Below are positions 7,936 to 18,100 of a stretch of 64,000 nucleotides of DNA, piece by piece. The notes below the pieces were generated by a model that was not told the origin of the DNA, ran no database searches, and was given only the letters and a program-made list of their open reading frames with translations. The stretch comes from an uncultured Clostridia bacterium. GTDB lineage: Bacteria > Bacillota > Clostridia > Christensenellales > Borkfalkiaceae. The stretch spans positions 62,001 through 126,000 of the forward strand of contig CASESJ010000001.1 in NCBI GenBank assembly GCA_949290575.1. Reading direction: 5' to 3'. Position 1 is the first letter of the stretch, and each line of letters begins with the position of its first letter. The translations under genes and the position numbers were made by a program.

Positions 7936-9843
7936 ATGAATAAAAGCCAAAGATTGTACATAATGACGCGCATACTCTATCCGCTCATTCTCGCCGCAGT
8001 TGCGGCAGTCTATATATATTACGGCTCGGTGCAGCTGAAAGCGGTAACGAGCGCAATTTTTCTTACAGGCACAGCCTTATTTGTCTTCTGGTCAGTAAAA
8101 CTTAAAAAGAGCGGCTATCCGTCCTTTAAATTTTTCATGCTCGCCGCGGCTGCGCTCTGTTTTGCAGGCGACGTCGCGCTCGAATTCAACTTCGTTGCGG
8201 GTATGGCTCTGTTTGCTTTGGGGCATATAATGTTTATCTGCGCTTTCCGCACTCTGAGCTATGTCGGCTGGCGCACGATTTTGCCCTTCGCGTTTGTGTG
8301 CGCGGCGTCTTTGATGTTCATGTTTTTATATCCCGAATACGACTTCGGCGAACTTGTGCCTGCAGTCGTTGTCTATGCCGTCATAATCTGTTATATGCTC
8401 GGCAGAGCGACGGGGGTCGCGCTCGACTTCAATATGGATAAAAAGACGCGCGCGTGCGTAATCGCGGGCGCGGCAATGTTCTATCTTTCAGATTTATTCC
8501 TCACAATCCGTTCATTCGCGGGCGGCGGAAGGGAGTTTTCCGTTCTCTGTCTCGTGTTTTATTATGCAGCACAGTACGTGCTCTCGCTTTCAGTGCTTAA
8601 AGCGTCTGAAAGCGGCGAAAGAGCCGTAAAAGCGCAGATGAACGTATTCAAACGGCTGTATTGCCGAGCATATCAGGCTGTGTTCAGAATAGCTCTGCCG
8701 TTGCTTCCGTACCGCCAGCCCAAACCTCTCTCGGGCAGCGAAGAGGCGGCTGACCTGCTTGTAAGTAAAAACCGTAAAAGAGCTCTGCTCGTCACGGATA
8801 AAAATATCTGTGCGATAGGTCTGTGCGACAACCTCATAAAATCTCTGAAGTCGCGCGGCATAGAGTGCAGTATCTATTCTGACACGGTAGCCAATCCCAC
8901 GGTTTCAAACGTTACCGCCGCGGCAGAGATGTATAAAAATGACAGCTGCGACTGTATAATCGCAGTCGGCGGCGGCAGTGCAATGGACTGCGCCAAGGCG
9001 GCGGGCGCGCTCATAATCAAACCCAAAAAGACGCTCAGACAGATGCGCGGAGTTTTAAAGGTTTTCGGAAAGCTTCCGCTGTTCATCGCCGTGCCCACCA
9101 CGGCAGGCACGGGCAGCGAAACGACAATCGCGGCAGTAATCACAGAGGATGAAACGCGCGACAAATTCACTATAATTTCCTTCTGTCTCGCGCCGCACTA
9201 TGCCATACTCGACCCCGCGATGACAACAGGACTTCCCAGGTCAGTGACGGCGACGACGGGTATGGACGCGCTCACGCACGCGGTAGAGGCTTACATAGGT
9301 CGCTCAACAACAAAAATGACGCGTTCTCTCGCCGTCGAGGCTGTAAAAATAATAAGGTACAACCTCTTCGAAGCTTACGAGCACGGCGATAACGTTCGTG
9401 CGCGCAGGCGCATGCAGTACGCGGCATATTGCGCCGGACTTGCGTTCACGATATCGTATGTCGGCTACGTTCACGCAGTGGCACATTCGCTCGGCGGAAA
9501 GTACAATACGCCCCACGGACTTGCAAATGCCGTCATATTACCGTATGTTCTGAAGAGATACGGCGCGTCCGACCGCCGTGCACTTGCCGATTTGGCGCGC
9601 AGAAGCGGCGTATGCGACGCAACCGAAAATGACGAGACCGCCGCGAGCAAGTTTATCGGCTTTGTCGAAGAGCTCAACCGCAAAATGAATATCCCCGTTA
9701 AACTCAAAGTCAACGAAAACGACATAAAAGAGCTTGCTGCCCACGCGGACAGAGAGGCAAATCCGCTTTACCCCGTGCCCGTACTGATGGACAGAAAAGC
9801 ACTCGAAAACATTTATTATGATATAATGGAGCAGACAAAATGA
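7936..9843 (+). CDS. YhhN/TMEM86-like membrane domain fused to iron-containing alcohol dehydrogenase
   Basis: 635 residues with two recognisable halves. Residues 1-225 have seven or eight hydrophobic segments and the YhhN/TMEM86 signatures GDVALEF (78), GHIMF (96) and SDLFL (185); characterised members are lysoplasmalogenases that cleave the vinyl ether of lysoplasmalogen and release a fatty aldehyde. Residues 245-635 are a group III iron alcohol dehydrogenase: GGGSAMDCAK (345), PTTAGTGSET (387) and metal ligands Asp444, His448, His513 and His527, with the conserved His517 also present. The ATG at 7936 follows GGAGG at 7926-7930. The stop overlaps the ALDH start (ATGA), indicating coupling. 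Inferred role: release fatty aldehyde at the membrane and reduce it with NAD(P)H to a fatty alcohol. Confidence 0.85.
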   Translation: MNKSQRLYIMTRILYPLILAAVAAVYIYYGSVQLKAVTSAIFLTGTALFVFWSVKLKKSGYPSFKFFMLAAAALCFAGDVALEFNFVAGMALFALGHIMFICAFRTLSYVGWRTILPFAFVCAASLMFMFLYPEYDFGELVPAVVVYAVIICYMLGRATGVALDFNMDKKTRACVIAGAAMFYLSDLFLTIRSFAGGGREFSVLCLVFYYAAQYVLSLSVLKASESGERAVKAQMNVFKRLYCRAYQAVFRIALPLLPYRQPKPLSGSEEAADLLVSKNRKRALLVTDKNICAIGLCDNLIKSLKSRGIECSIYSDTVANPTVSNVTAAAEMYKNDSCDCIIAVGGGSAMDCAKAAGALIIKPKKTLRQMRGVLKVFGKLPLFIAVPTTAGTGSETTIAAVITEDETRDKFTIISFCLAPHYAILDPAMTTGLPRSVTATTGMDALTHAVEAYIGRSTTKMTRSLAVEAVKIIRYNLFEAYEHGDNVRARRRMQYAAYCAGLAFTISYVGYVHAVAHSLGGKYNTPHGLANAVILPYVLKRYGASDRRALADLARRSGVCDATENDETAASKFIGFVEELNRKMNIPVKLKVNENDIKELAAHADREANPLYPVPVLMDRKALENIYYDIMEQTK

Positions 9844-11204
9844 TGCAATTACTTGAAAGACAGCGCGCGTATTTCCGCACGGGCGCGACATTGCCGATAA
9901 AATTCAGGATTGACGCGCTTAAAAAACTTAAAAAAGTCATAACCGACCGCACGGAGGACATCTGTGCCGCGCTCAGGGAAGATTTGGGCAAGAGCGGGAC
10001 GGAGAGTTACATGAGCGAAATAGGCATGACGCTCTCTGAAATCAACTTTATGATAAACCGCATACCCGATCTGGCTCGGGAAAAGGGCGTAGCCACGCCG
10101 ATGTCGCAGTTCAAGGCAAGGAGCTACGTAAAAAAGAGCCCCTACGGCTGCGTGCTCGTAATGAGCCCCTGGAACTATCCGTTCATGCTCACGCTCGACC
10201 CCGTCGTAGACGCGGTGGCGGCGGGAAACACGGTCATAGCCAAGCCCTCGGCGTATTCGCCCGCCACGAGCAGACTTTTATCGGAGATAATTGCGCAGGC
10301 ATTCATACCCGAGCACGTTTCAACCGTCCTCGGCGGAAGAGGGGAAAATGCGCGCCTACTCGATATGCCGTTCGATAAAATCTTCTTTACGGGCAGTGTT
10401 GCCGTCGGTAAGGAAGTAATGCGCAAGGCGGCGGAGAGGCTCATACCCGTAACGCTTGAACTCGGCGGCAAGAGCCCCTGCATAGTCGACAAGACGGCGA
10501 AAATCGAAGTTGCGGCAAGAAGAATAGTTTTCGGCAAGTATCTCAACTGCGGACAGACGTGCGTAGCTCCCGACTACATTCTCGTCCACGAGAGCATAAA
10601 AGATAAGCTGCTCGAGGCTCTGAAAGAGCAGATTGTCGCGCAATACGGCGAATTCCCGCTCGAAAATGCCGATTACGGCAAAATAATCAGCAAAAAGCAC
10701 TACGACAGGATAATTTCACTCATTGACGAAAATAAGGTATGTTTCGGCGGCGAAACCGACGAAAAGAATTTGAGGATATCGCCGACGATAATGGATAAGG
10801 TGACGCGCGCCGACGCCGTCATGGGCGAAGAAATTTTCGGTCCTGTGCTTCCCATAATGATCTATACCGACCTCGACGCCGTCATAGACGATATAAATTC
10901 TCACCCGTCGCCTCTCGCGCTGTATATTTTTTCGGAGGATAAAAAGGCGGTTGAAAAGGTTACGACTATGTGTTCGTTCGGCGGAGGCTGCGTAAACGAT
11001 ACGATAATTCACCTTGCAACTACCGAAATGGGTTTCGGCGGCGTGGGAGCGAGCGGAATGGGTGCGTACCACGGCGAGGAAGGCTTCTGGTGCTTTACAC
11101 ATAAAAAATCGATAGTCGATAAATCGACCGCTTTCGATATGCCTGTTCGCTATCAGCCGTATACCGATAAAAAGTTTAAAATGATAAAGCTATTCATGCA
11201 TTAA
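9840..11204 (+). CDS. Fatty-aldehyde-type aldehyde dehydrogenase (ALDH3 family)
   Basis: 454 residues, the short length of the ALDH3 branch, which includes fatty aldehyde dehydrogenases. Visible are SPWNYPF near residue 109, GNTVIAKPS, FFTGSVAVGK, the general base Glu207 in LELGGKSP, and the catalytic Cys241 in CGQTCVAPDY, an ALDH3 hallmark. The C-terminus lacks the membrane anchor of the human enzyme. Its ATG overlaps the stop of the YhhN-ADH gene, so the two proteins are probably made together. Inferred role: oxidise the aldehyde produced by, or competing with, the neighbouring fusion protein. The alternative is coenzyme-linked aldehyde recycling during fermentation. Confidence 0.9.
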   Translation: MMQLLERQRAYFRTGATLPIKFRIDALKKLKKVITDRTEDICAALREDLGKSGTESYMSEIGMTLSEINFMINRIPDLAREKGVATPMSQFKARSYVKKSPYGCVLVMSPWNYPFMLTLDPVVDAVAAGNTVIAKPSAYSPATSRLLSEIIAQAFIPEHVSTVLGGRGENARLLDMPFDKIFFTGSVAVGKEVMRKAAERLIPVTLELGGKSPCIVDKTAKIEVAARRIVFGKYLNCGQTCVAPDYILVHESIKDKLLEALKEQIVAQYGEFPLENADYGKIISKKHYDRIISLIDENKVCFGGETDEKNLRISPTIMDKVTRADAVMGEEIFGPVLPIMIYTDLDAVIDDINSHPSPLALYIFSEDKKAVEKVTTMCSFGGGCVNDTIIHLATTEMGFGGVGASGMGAYHGEEGFWCFTHKKSIVDKSTAFDMPVRYQPYTDKKFKMIKLFMH

Positions 11205-11209
11205 GCTGC

Positions 11210-11247
11210 AAGAGCGCGGCGGATACATCCGCCGCGCTCTTATTTTT
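11210..11247 (+). terminator. Terminator after the ALDH gene
   Basis: Stem AGAGCGCGGCGGA / TCCGCCGCGCTCT (11211-11223 and 11228-11240) followed by TATTTTTG. Confidence 0.8.
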
Positions 11248-12181
11248 GCTCAAAATACTTACTTTCCTTACAAAGTGCCTTAAAGATATTAAATATTGTA
11301 TTATCTGTACTAATTGTATTTACTGTATTATAAAATAATCTATTTATCATACAGTTTCTTATAAACCTGTCGCTTTTTATAAATATCTGTATTAATCATA
11401 TAGAGAGAGGCACGGGAGGTTTAAAGAAGATTTTAATATGAGCATTTGAACAGATGTATGCATGCGCAGCCATTCAGAAACAGCATTTTAAGGAAATCTT
11501 TATTCTGCCACCGAGTGAGCTTTAAATATCTGAATTGAAGCGGCGGTGTGGCTACGGTTTCTGACCGATAAGCAAACTTAATTATTTTCACCAACCGCGT
11601 TTTCTGCATTCAGAGCGTTTGATTAATTTTTAAAATATAAAAATCGTCATTATCCGGGCTTTAATGGGCATATTTTTCTGCGTCAGCCAATGCGGTTTTT
11701 ATACAAATAATCAATATATATAATATTGTATAAGCAAAATTGTTTCAGCGTTCTGTAAATTGCCGTAAATTTGTTGCCTGTTTTTTATATTAATTGCTTT
11801 TTTGAATTGATTGTAATCATAAGATTGCGACAACATAAATATTTTATTATAAATTAATTTATATTTTGTTAAAAATTAATTTCAGTTAATAAATTTAACG
11901 TCTGCAGGCTGGACAGGCTGTAAAAAAAATTGTTCATTTTGTGAATTTATATAAGAAATTGTTGATTTTTTAAAATTCGTGTGTTATCATAGCTGTAATA
12001 ATGGTGCAGAATTTGTTATTTGATTACGAAATAGCAAAAAATATGTATTTTAATGACAATTTATGTCATATTAAACATTTTTCAAATTAGTTGTTTAATG
12101 CGACATGTCAGATTTTGTAAGATAATGTAAATTGTTTAAAAAATTGACATTCGCATTGCAATAAAACTGTTGGAGGAATAT
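11248..12181 (+). other. Long AT-rich non-coding leader/intergenic region
   Basis: About 930 bp without a credible ORF, tRNA or recognised riboswitch. It is strongly AT-rich apart from 11400-11600, which has moderate GC and short complementary segments (for example GCCACC near 11507 and GGTGTGGC near 11545). A perfect 8-bp palindrome GACATGTC lies at 12102-12109. It precedes the giant lipoprotein gene and may hold its regulation. Confidence 0.5.
11962..11990 (+). promoter_or_regulatory. Candidate promoter of the giant lipoprotein gene
   Basis: TTGATT (11962-11967), 17-bp spacer, TATCAT (11985-11990). A leader of about 185 nt would separate it from the ATG at 12182. AT-rich surroundings make chance matches likely. 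Confidence 0.35.
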
Positions 12182-15100
12182 ATGAAAAAGACCTTTATTG
12201 CGTTTTTTGCGGCTATAATGGCGTTCATGATTATGTTCACCGCAGCTTGCGCTTCGTCTTGCAGCGAAGAGAAGCATGAACACAATCTTACGCACATTTC
12301 TGCCGTTGACGCAACTTGTGAAGAGGCGGGTCACATAGAATACTGGCATTGTGACGGATGCGACAGGGATTTCTATGACGCCGAAGGTAATAACGAAGTT
12401 CTTTCAGACGATGACCTTGTTGTTGCGGCTCTCGGACATAACTGGTCGACAGACTGGTCAAAGGACGAAGATACGCACTGGCACGCATGCTCGCGTTGCG
12501 GAGCTAAGAGCGACGAGGCTACTCACGTCTTTGAGAACGGCGTCTGCGTTACCTGCGGATATGGCACACCTATAGTAAATATTGCAGTAACGGGCGTATC
12601 TCTCGATCAGCAGACCGCTACAGTAAAAGTAGGCGGAACGCTCAATCTTGAAGCCGAGATAGAGCCTGAAAATGCAACAAATAAAAATGTAACGTGGTCG
12701 TCTGACAATGAGGCGGTCGCAACTGTCTCCGGCGGCGTTGTAACTGCCGTAAAGGCAGGTACGGCTGTTATTACCGTAACCACAGAAGACGGCGGCAAGA
12801 CCGCAACCTGCACGGTAACGGTAAGCGAGGACGTAATTTCTGTCACCGGCGTAAGCCTTGACAAGAGTTCTGCAGCTCTCACTGTCGGCGGAAGCGTAAC
12901 TCTCAACGCAACCGTTGCGCCCTCTGACGCGACCAACAGGAATGTTACATGGAGCAGCAGCGACCGTTCAGTCGCAACTGTCTCCGGCGGCGTTGTAACG
13001 GCTGTCGGCGTCGGCACAGCAACCATAACCGTAACCACGGCAGACGGCGGCAAGACGGCATCCTGCACGGTTACCGTTTCTGCACCTGTAGTTAATGTCA
13101 CCGGCGTTACGCTCGACCAGGAGAGCGCAACCGTCAAAGTCGGCGGCACGCTCACGCTCGTTGCCACGGTTGAACCTTCAGACGCAACCAATCAGAATGT
13201 AACATGGGCTTCGAACAACGAAACTGTTGCAACTGTAGACGCAACAGGTAAAGTTACTGCAAAAGCAGCTGGCGAAGCTACAATTACTGTAACTACCGAA
13301 GACGGTAGCAAGACTGCAAGCTGCGTTGTAACCGTAAGCTCCAGCGCAGTATCTGTTACCGGCGTAACTTTAAATAAAACTTCTGTAAGCCTTGAAGAAG
13401 GCGAAAACGAAACGCTCGTTGCAACCGTTGCGCCTTCCGATGCTACTAATATGAATGTAACGTGGAAGTCTGACAATACTGCCGTTGCAACCGTTGATGC
13501 AACAGGTAAGGTAACCGCAGTAAAGGCAGGCACCGCAACTATAACCGTAACTACGGCAGACGGCGGCAAGACTGCAACCTGCCAGGTAACTGTAACCGCT
13601 AAGGTTGTAGCTGTAACAGGCGTTACGCTCGACAAATCAACCGCAACGCTTGAACTCGGCGACAATCTCACGCTCGTTCCAACGATTGCACCTTCCAATG
13701 CTACTAACAAGAATGTGACGTGGAAGTCAAGCAACGAAACAGTTGCAACCGTTGACGCAACAGGTAAGGTAGTTGCTCTCAAGGCAGGTACCGCAACCAT
13801 AACCGTAACTACGGCAGACGGCAACAAGACCGCAACCTGCACCGTTACGGTCAACGATGAAACACCTTCTACAATACCCGTAACGGGCGTATCGCTCAAC
13901 AAAGCGACCGCAACGCTCGAAATCGGCGACAATCTCACGCTCGTTGCAACGATTGCACCTTCCAATGCAACCAACAGAAACGTAACGTGGAAGTCGGATA
14001 ACACTGCCGTTGCAACCGTTGACGCAACAGGTAAGGTAGTTGCTCTCAAGGCAGGTACCGCAACCATAACCGTAACTACCGAAGACGGCAACAAGACCGC
14101 AACCTGCGAAATTACAGTTAATGATGCAGCTACAGAACCCGGTCAGCCTGTAGCGAATGAGCTTGTATTTGACTATGACTACTTCATCGCTAACTGCGGC
14201 GCAGCTGAAAAAGTAAAGACTACGCAGCAAGTTGTTGTTGGTATCTATACAGTGGCTTCAGGTGTCTACTATGAAACCACTTCGAGCGGGCTTACTGGAA
14301 AGGTTATTAATACTCAGGGTGCAGCAAATGCATTTACATTCACAGTTACTGGTGATACAAATGCCGTATATGCAGTTATCAAGGGCGCAAGCAGCGATGC
14401 TACCGTTCAGAAGACTGTTTCGTTAAAGCGCATTGATCCTGCCAGCGGTACTGTGCTTGATACAATCACAATAAGCGAGGATATCGCAAGCGGTTCTACC
14501 ATAACGCTCAACCAGACAGACCTTCCTGCAGGTACGTATGTGCTTGACGCAGTTAAATCTGTCCGTGTTGCACAGCTCAAAGTAACCGAATACACGGCTC
14601 CTCACGTATGTACCCCCGTACTCGTAAAAGAGGCAGTTGCTGAAACTTGCACGACGGCCGGTAACATAGCTTACTATCAGTGTTCTGACGCCGATTGCGG
14701 CAAGTACTACTCTGACGCAGAGGGCAAGAACGAAATAACTCTTGCAGATACCATAGTTCCTGCAACCGGACATACTCCCAGCACGGGTTGGTCGCAGGCG
14801 ACAGACGGACATTATCACGCTTGCATAGTATGCGGTGAACAGTTAGATAAAGCATCTCACGATACTAACGGCGCAAACGGTTCGTGCTCGGTTTGCGGAT
14901 TTTTACCCGGACATACGCATAGCGCGACTAAGGTTATTATCGAAGGCGCGTGCAGCGAGGCACTCACAGAATATTACAAGTGTGACGCCTGCGGCTTGTT
15001 CTTCAAAGACCAGGCTTGCACTCAGGTTCTGACCGCTGCCGAAATCGAAACACTCAGCGCTCACGAGCTCGAACATCACGAGGCTGTCGCTGCAACCTGT

Positions 15101-18100
15101 ACAACGGCAGGTTCTGTTGAATACTGGTACTGCACCGCGTGCGACAAGTATTACCTTGACGCAGATGCATCCAATAATACGGACGAATATTCGCTCGAAG
15201 TGCCGGCACTCGGACATACAGCAGGCACCTGGCAGTACTATGACAGCACGTCGCACGCAAAACTTTGCGTAAATTGTTCTATGGTAATGCAAACTGAGGC
15301 TCACAGTTTCGATACAAACGATACATGTACTGTATGCGGATATCACGTAGATACTTCCATCCTCGAAAATATTGATGCGTCCGGTGCATATAACGAAAGT
15401 ATGTATGCCGTGCTCAAGACGTCTGATTCCGAATCTATAACTGCTCAGTACAGCATTGCAAACCAGAACAACTGGATCAATGTTGACGATCAGCTTATAA
15501 GAGTTGTTGACGGTCAGACAAGAATAGATGTAATAGGATTAACTCCCGCAAATTACGACCTCAAGGTTGTAATAGCAAATAAAGACGTCGTTCTTGAAGA
15601 TATCGCAGTTGAAGCTTATGACCGTTCTGGTTATGCACACTTCAATTACGATAAAGGCATAGGTGCTTATGATGACGACGGCACGCTCAAAGACGGCACA
15701 CTCGTAATCTACGTAACCGACGAAAACAAGAACAATATATCCAATGACGCTTATGTTTACAGCGAGGCAGATCATTCAATGACTCCCGTAAGCATCGATA
15801 AATACTTCGAAGCAGGCACGGAAAAGAGCATAGGTTACTTCCTCAACAACAGACAGTATACCGATAAGGATACATACGGCGTCAAGGCAGCATGCGACGA
15901 TTACGGCGCTGTTGCAATAAGAATTGTAGGTAAAGTCAACGCAGAAGTATCCGGTACTATGGACAGCGCAATTTCAGGACTTACCGCATATGACTCAACA
16001 GCAAACGGCGGCTCTGTAGGCGATAACGGACGTATGGCTCGTATGACTGACGCTTATAACCTTACTATTGAAGGTATAGGCGAAGATGCGCAGATCTTCG
16101 GTTGGGGCTTCCATTTCATAGCTAACAACGGAACTGAGACGCAGTATGGAGTGCACGAAGGTGAAAGCTTTGAAGTAAGAAATATACACTTTGAAAACTA
16201 TCCCGAAGATGCAGTCGGTATGGAAGGTCAGGGCGATACGATTTCTGTTCCCGTACAGCGTTGCTGGGTGCATGACAACGTATTCATGCCCGGATATGCT
16301 GTCAGCCCTGCTGAAAGTGATAAGGCAGAGGGCGACGGCTCGTGCGACTTCAAGCGCGGTTACTATTATACTTTCTCATACAACTACCTCGAAGGTTGCC
16401 ACAAGACTAACCTTATAGGTTCGTCTGACGGCGTTCAGCAGTATTATATCTCCATGCACCATAACATGTGGTATAACTGCGGATCGCGTATTCCTCTTGC
16501 CCGTGAAGCAAATATTCACTTCTACAACAACTATGTTAAGGTAGATGATATAAATGCAGCTAAAGAGCAAGGCTACTCAATCAGCTATGTTATTTCCGCA
16601 AGGTCAAATTCTTATCTGTATGTAGAAAATAACTACTTTGATGGTTGCAAACAGCTCTTGAGGGGCGGTTCTACCGAAGGCGGTACCGTTAAATTCTATG
16701 GCAATACACTTTATGCTTGCTTTGATGCGGACATAACGCAGGCTACATCGCGTGACGAGAAAGTTTCAGGTAATTGCGCATACAATGGTGTAAACCTTAA
16801 TGCTTTCGATACTGATACCACAGGTGAGCTGTTCTACTATGATAATTATTACCTCACCGACTCAGTAACCGCACGTCTTGAAGTTCTCGAGAAGGCAGGT
16901 AATAACGGTCATTATAACGGCGCACTTGATATGAACGAAATGAACCCTAACCAGACGGTAACGGTTGGTTCCGATGGTCTTACCGTAGATTTGTCTCAGG
17001 TCAGCGGCGGATCGCCTAAGTACGTAAACGGCGTATTGTTCAACCAGGGCAACGTTAAAGCAAAGGGACAGATAGCTACATTCAGACTTGCTTCCGAAGC
17101 GCAGATTACCGTATCTGGTACTCAGGGAAGCGAATATGCTAAGGGTTCAATTGTTGATTCAAATGGTAAATTATGGGTAGCCAATATCGATCCATCTGCA
17201 ACAGTTGTGTTGCCTGCAGGCGTATATACAATAACGTCAGGTCAGAAGGATAAGCAGTTCAATATAACAGGCATTTCATTTGCTGATACTTCAGCATCCT
17301 CCGCTGCCCGCGTAGAAGCTGCAGAGAAAGCAATCGAGGCAATTCCTCCAACCATTGCTTTGAGCGATGCGGATAAGGTTGCTGCTGCAAGACAGGCATA
17401 CGATGCGCTCACGGAATCTGAAAAGGCAGACTTCAATACAGCTCTCGAGGATAAACTTACATCAGCAGAAGCTAAAATAAGCGAACTTAAGATAGAAAAT
17501 GTTAAAGCACTCATCAATGCTATCGGAACTGTAACCAAAGACAGCTACGCAGCAATCAATGCGGCACGTTCGGCATACGAAAAACTTACTCCTGCAGAAA
17601 AGGGAAGCGTAACCAATTTTAATGTCCTCACTGCAGCTGAAGCAGATTTTGAAGGCTATAAGGTTGATAATGTAGAAAATATGATAATAGCGTTAGCAGA
17701 TGTTTCTACACTTTCCAGCGAAACTGCCGTTCGTAATGCAGTAACTGCTTATGAAGCTGCTTACGATGCTTACACCGCTTTGGAAGAAAAGAAATCTGAA
17801 GTTAGTGCAACGTTAGTCACAAAGCTCACCGAAGGTCGCGATAAGTTGACAAAGCTTGTAGCAGTTTACGACTTCAAGGAATTGCTCGATGCTATAACCA
17901 ATGTCGAAACAGCTGAAGATACGCAGATTACTGCAATTGTTGCTGCTTATAGCAAGCTTGATGTAGAAAGTGTAAATGCAGTACTTTCCGATACTGATAA
18001 GACCAAGTATAACCAGATCAAAGAAAGGAACGATGAAATTGCCAAGCAGACAATCATAATTTCGTTTGTCGAAGGCGATGCTAATTATTACAATAATTCA

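Noticed and set aside
12170..12181. TTG at 12170 as start of the giant lipoprotein
   Set aside because: It lies on the GGAGG ribosome binding site that serves the ATG at 12182, where the signal peptide begins.
12607..14094. Long open frames on the minus strand across the Ig-like repeats
   Set aside because: They mirror the plus-strand repeat array, have low-complexity Thr/Val-rich translations and no start signals; they are shadows of the lipoprotein gene.
12573..14125. Tandem repeats considered as a CRISPR array
   Set aside because: Units are about 250 bp, in frame and encode protein domains; there are no short repeats with unique spacers.
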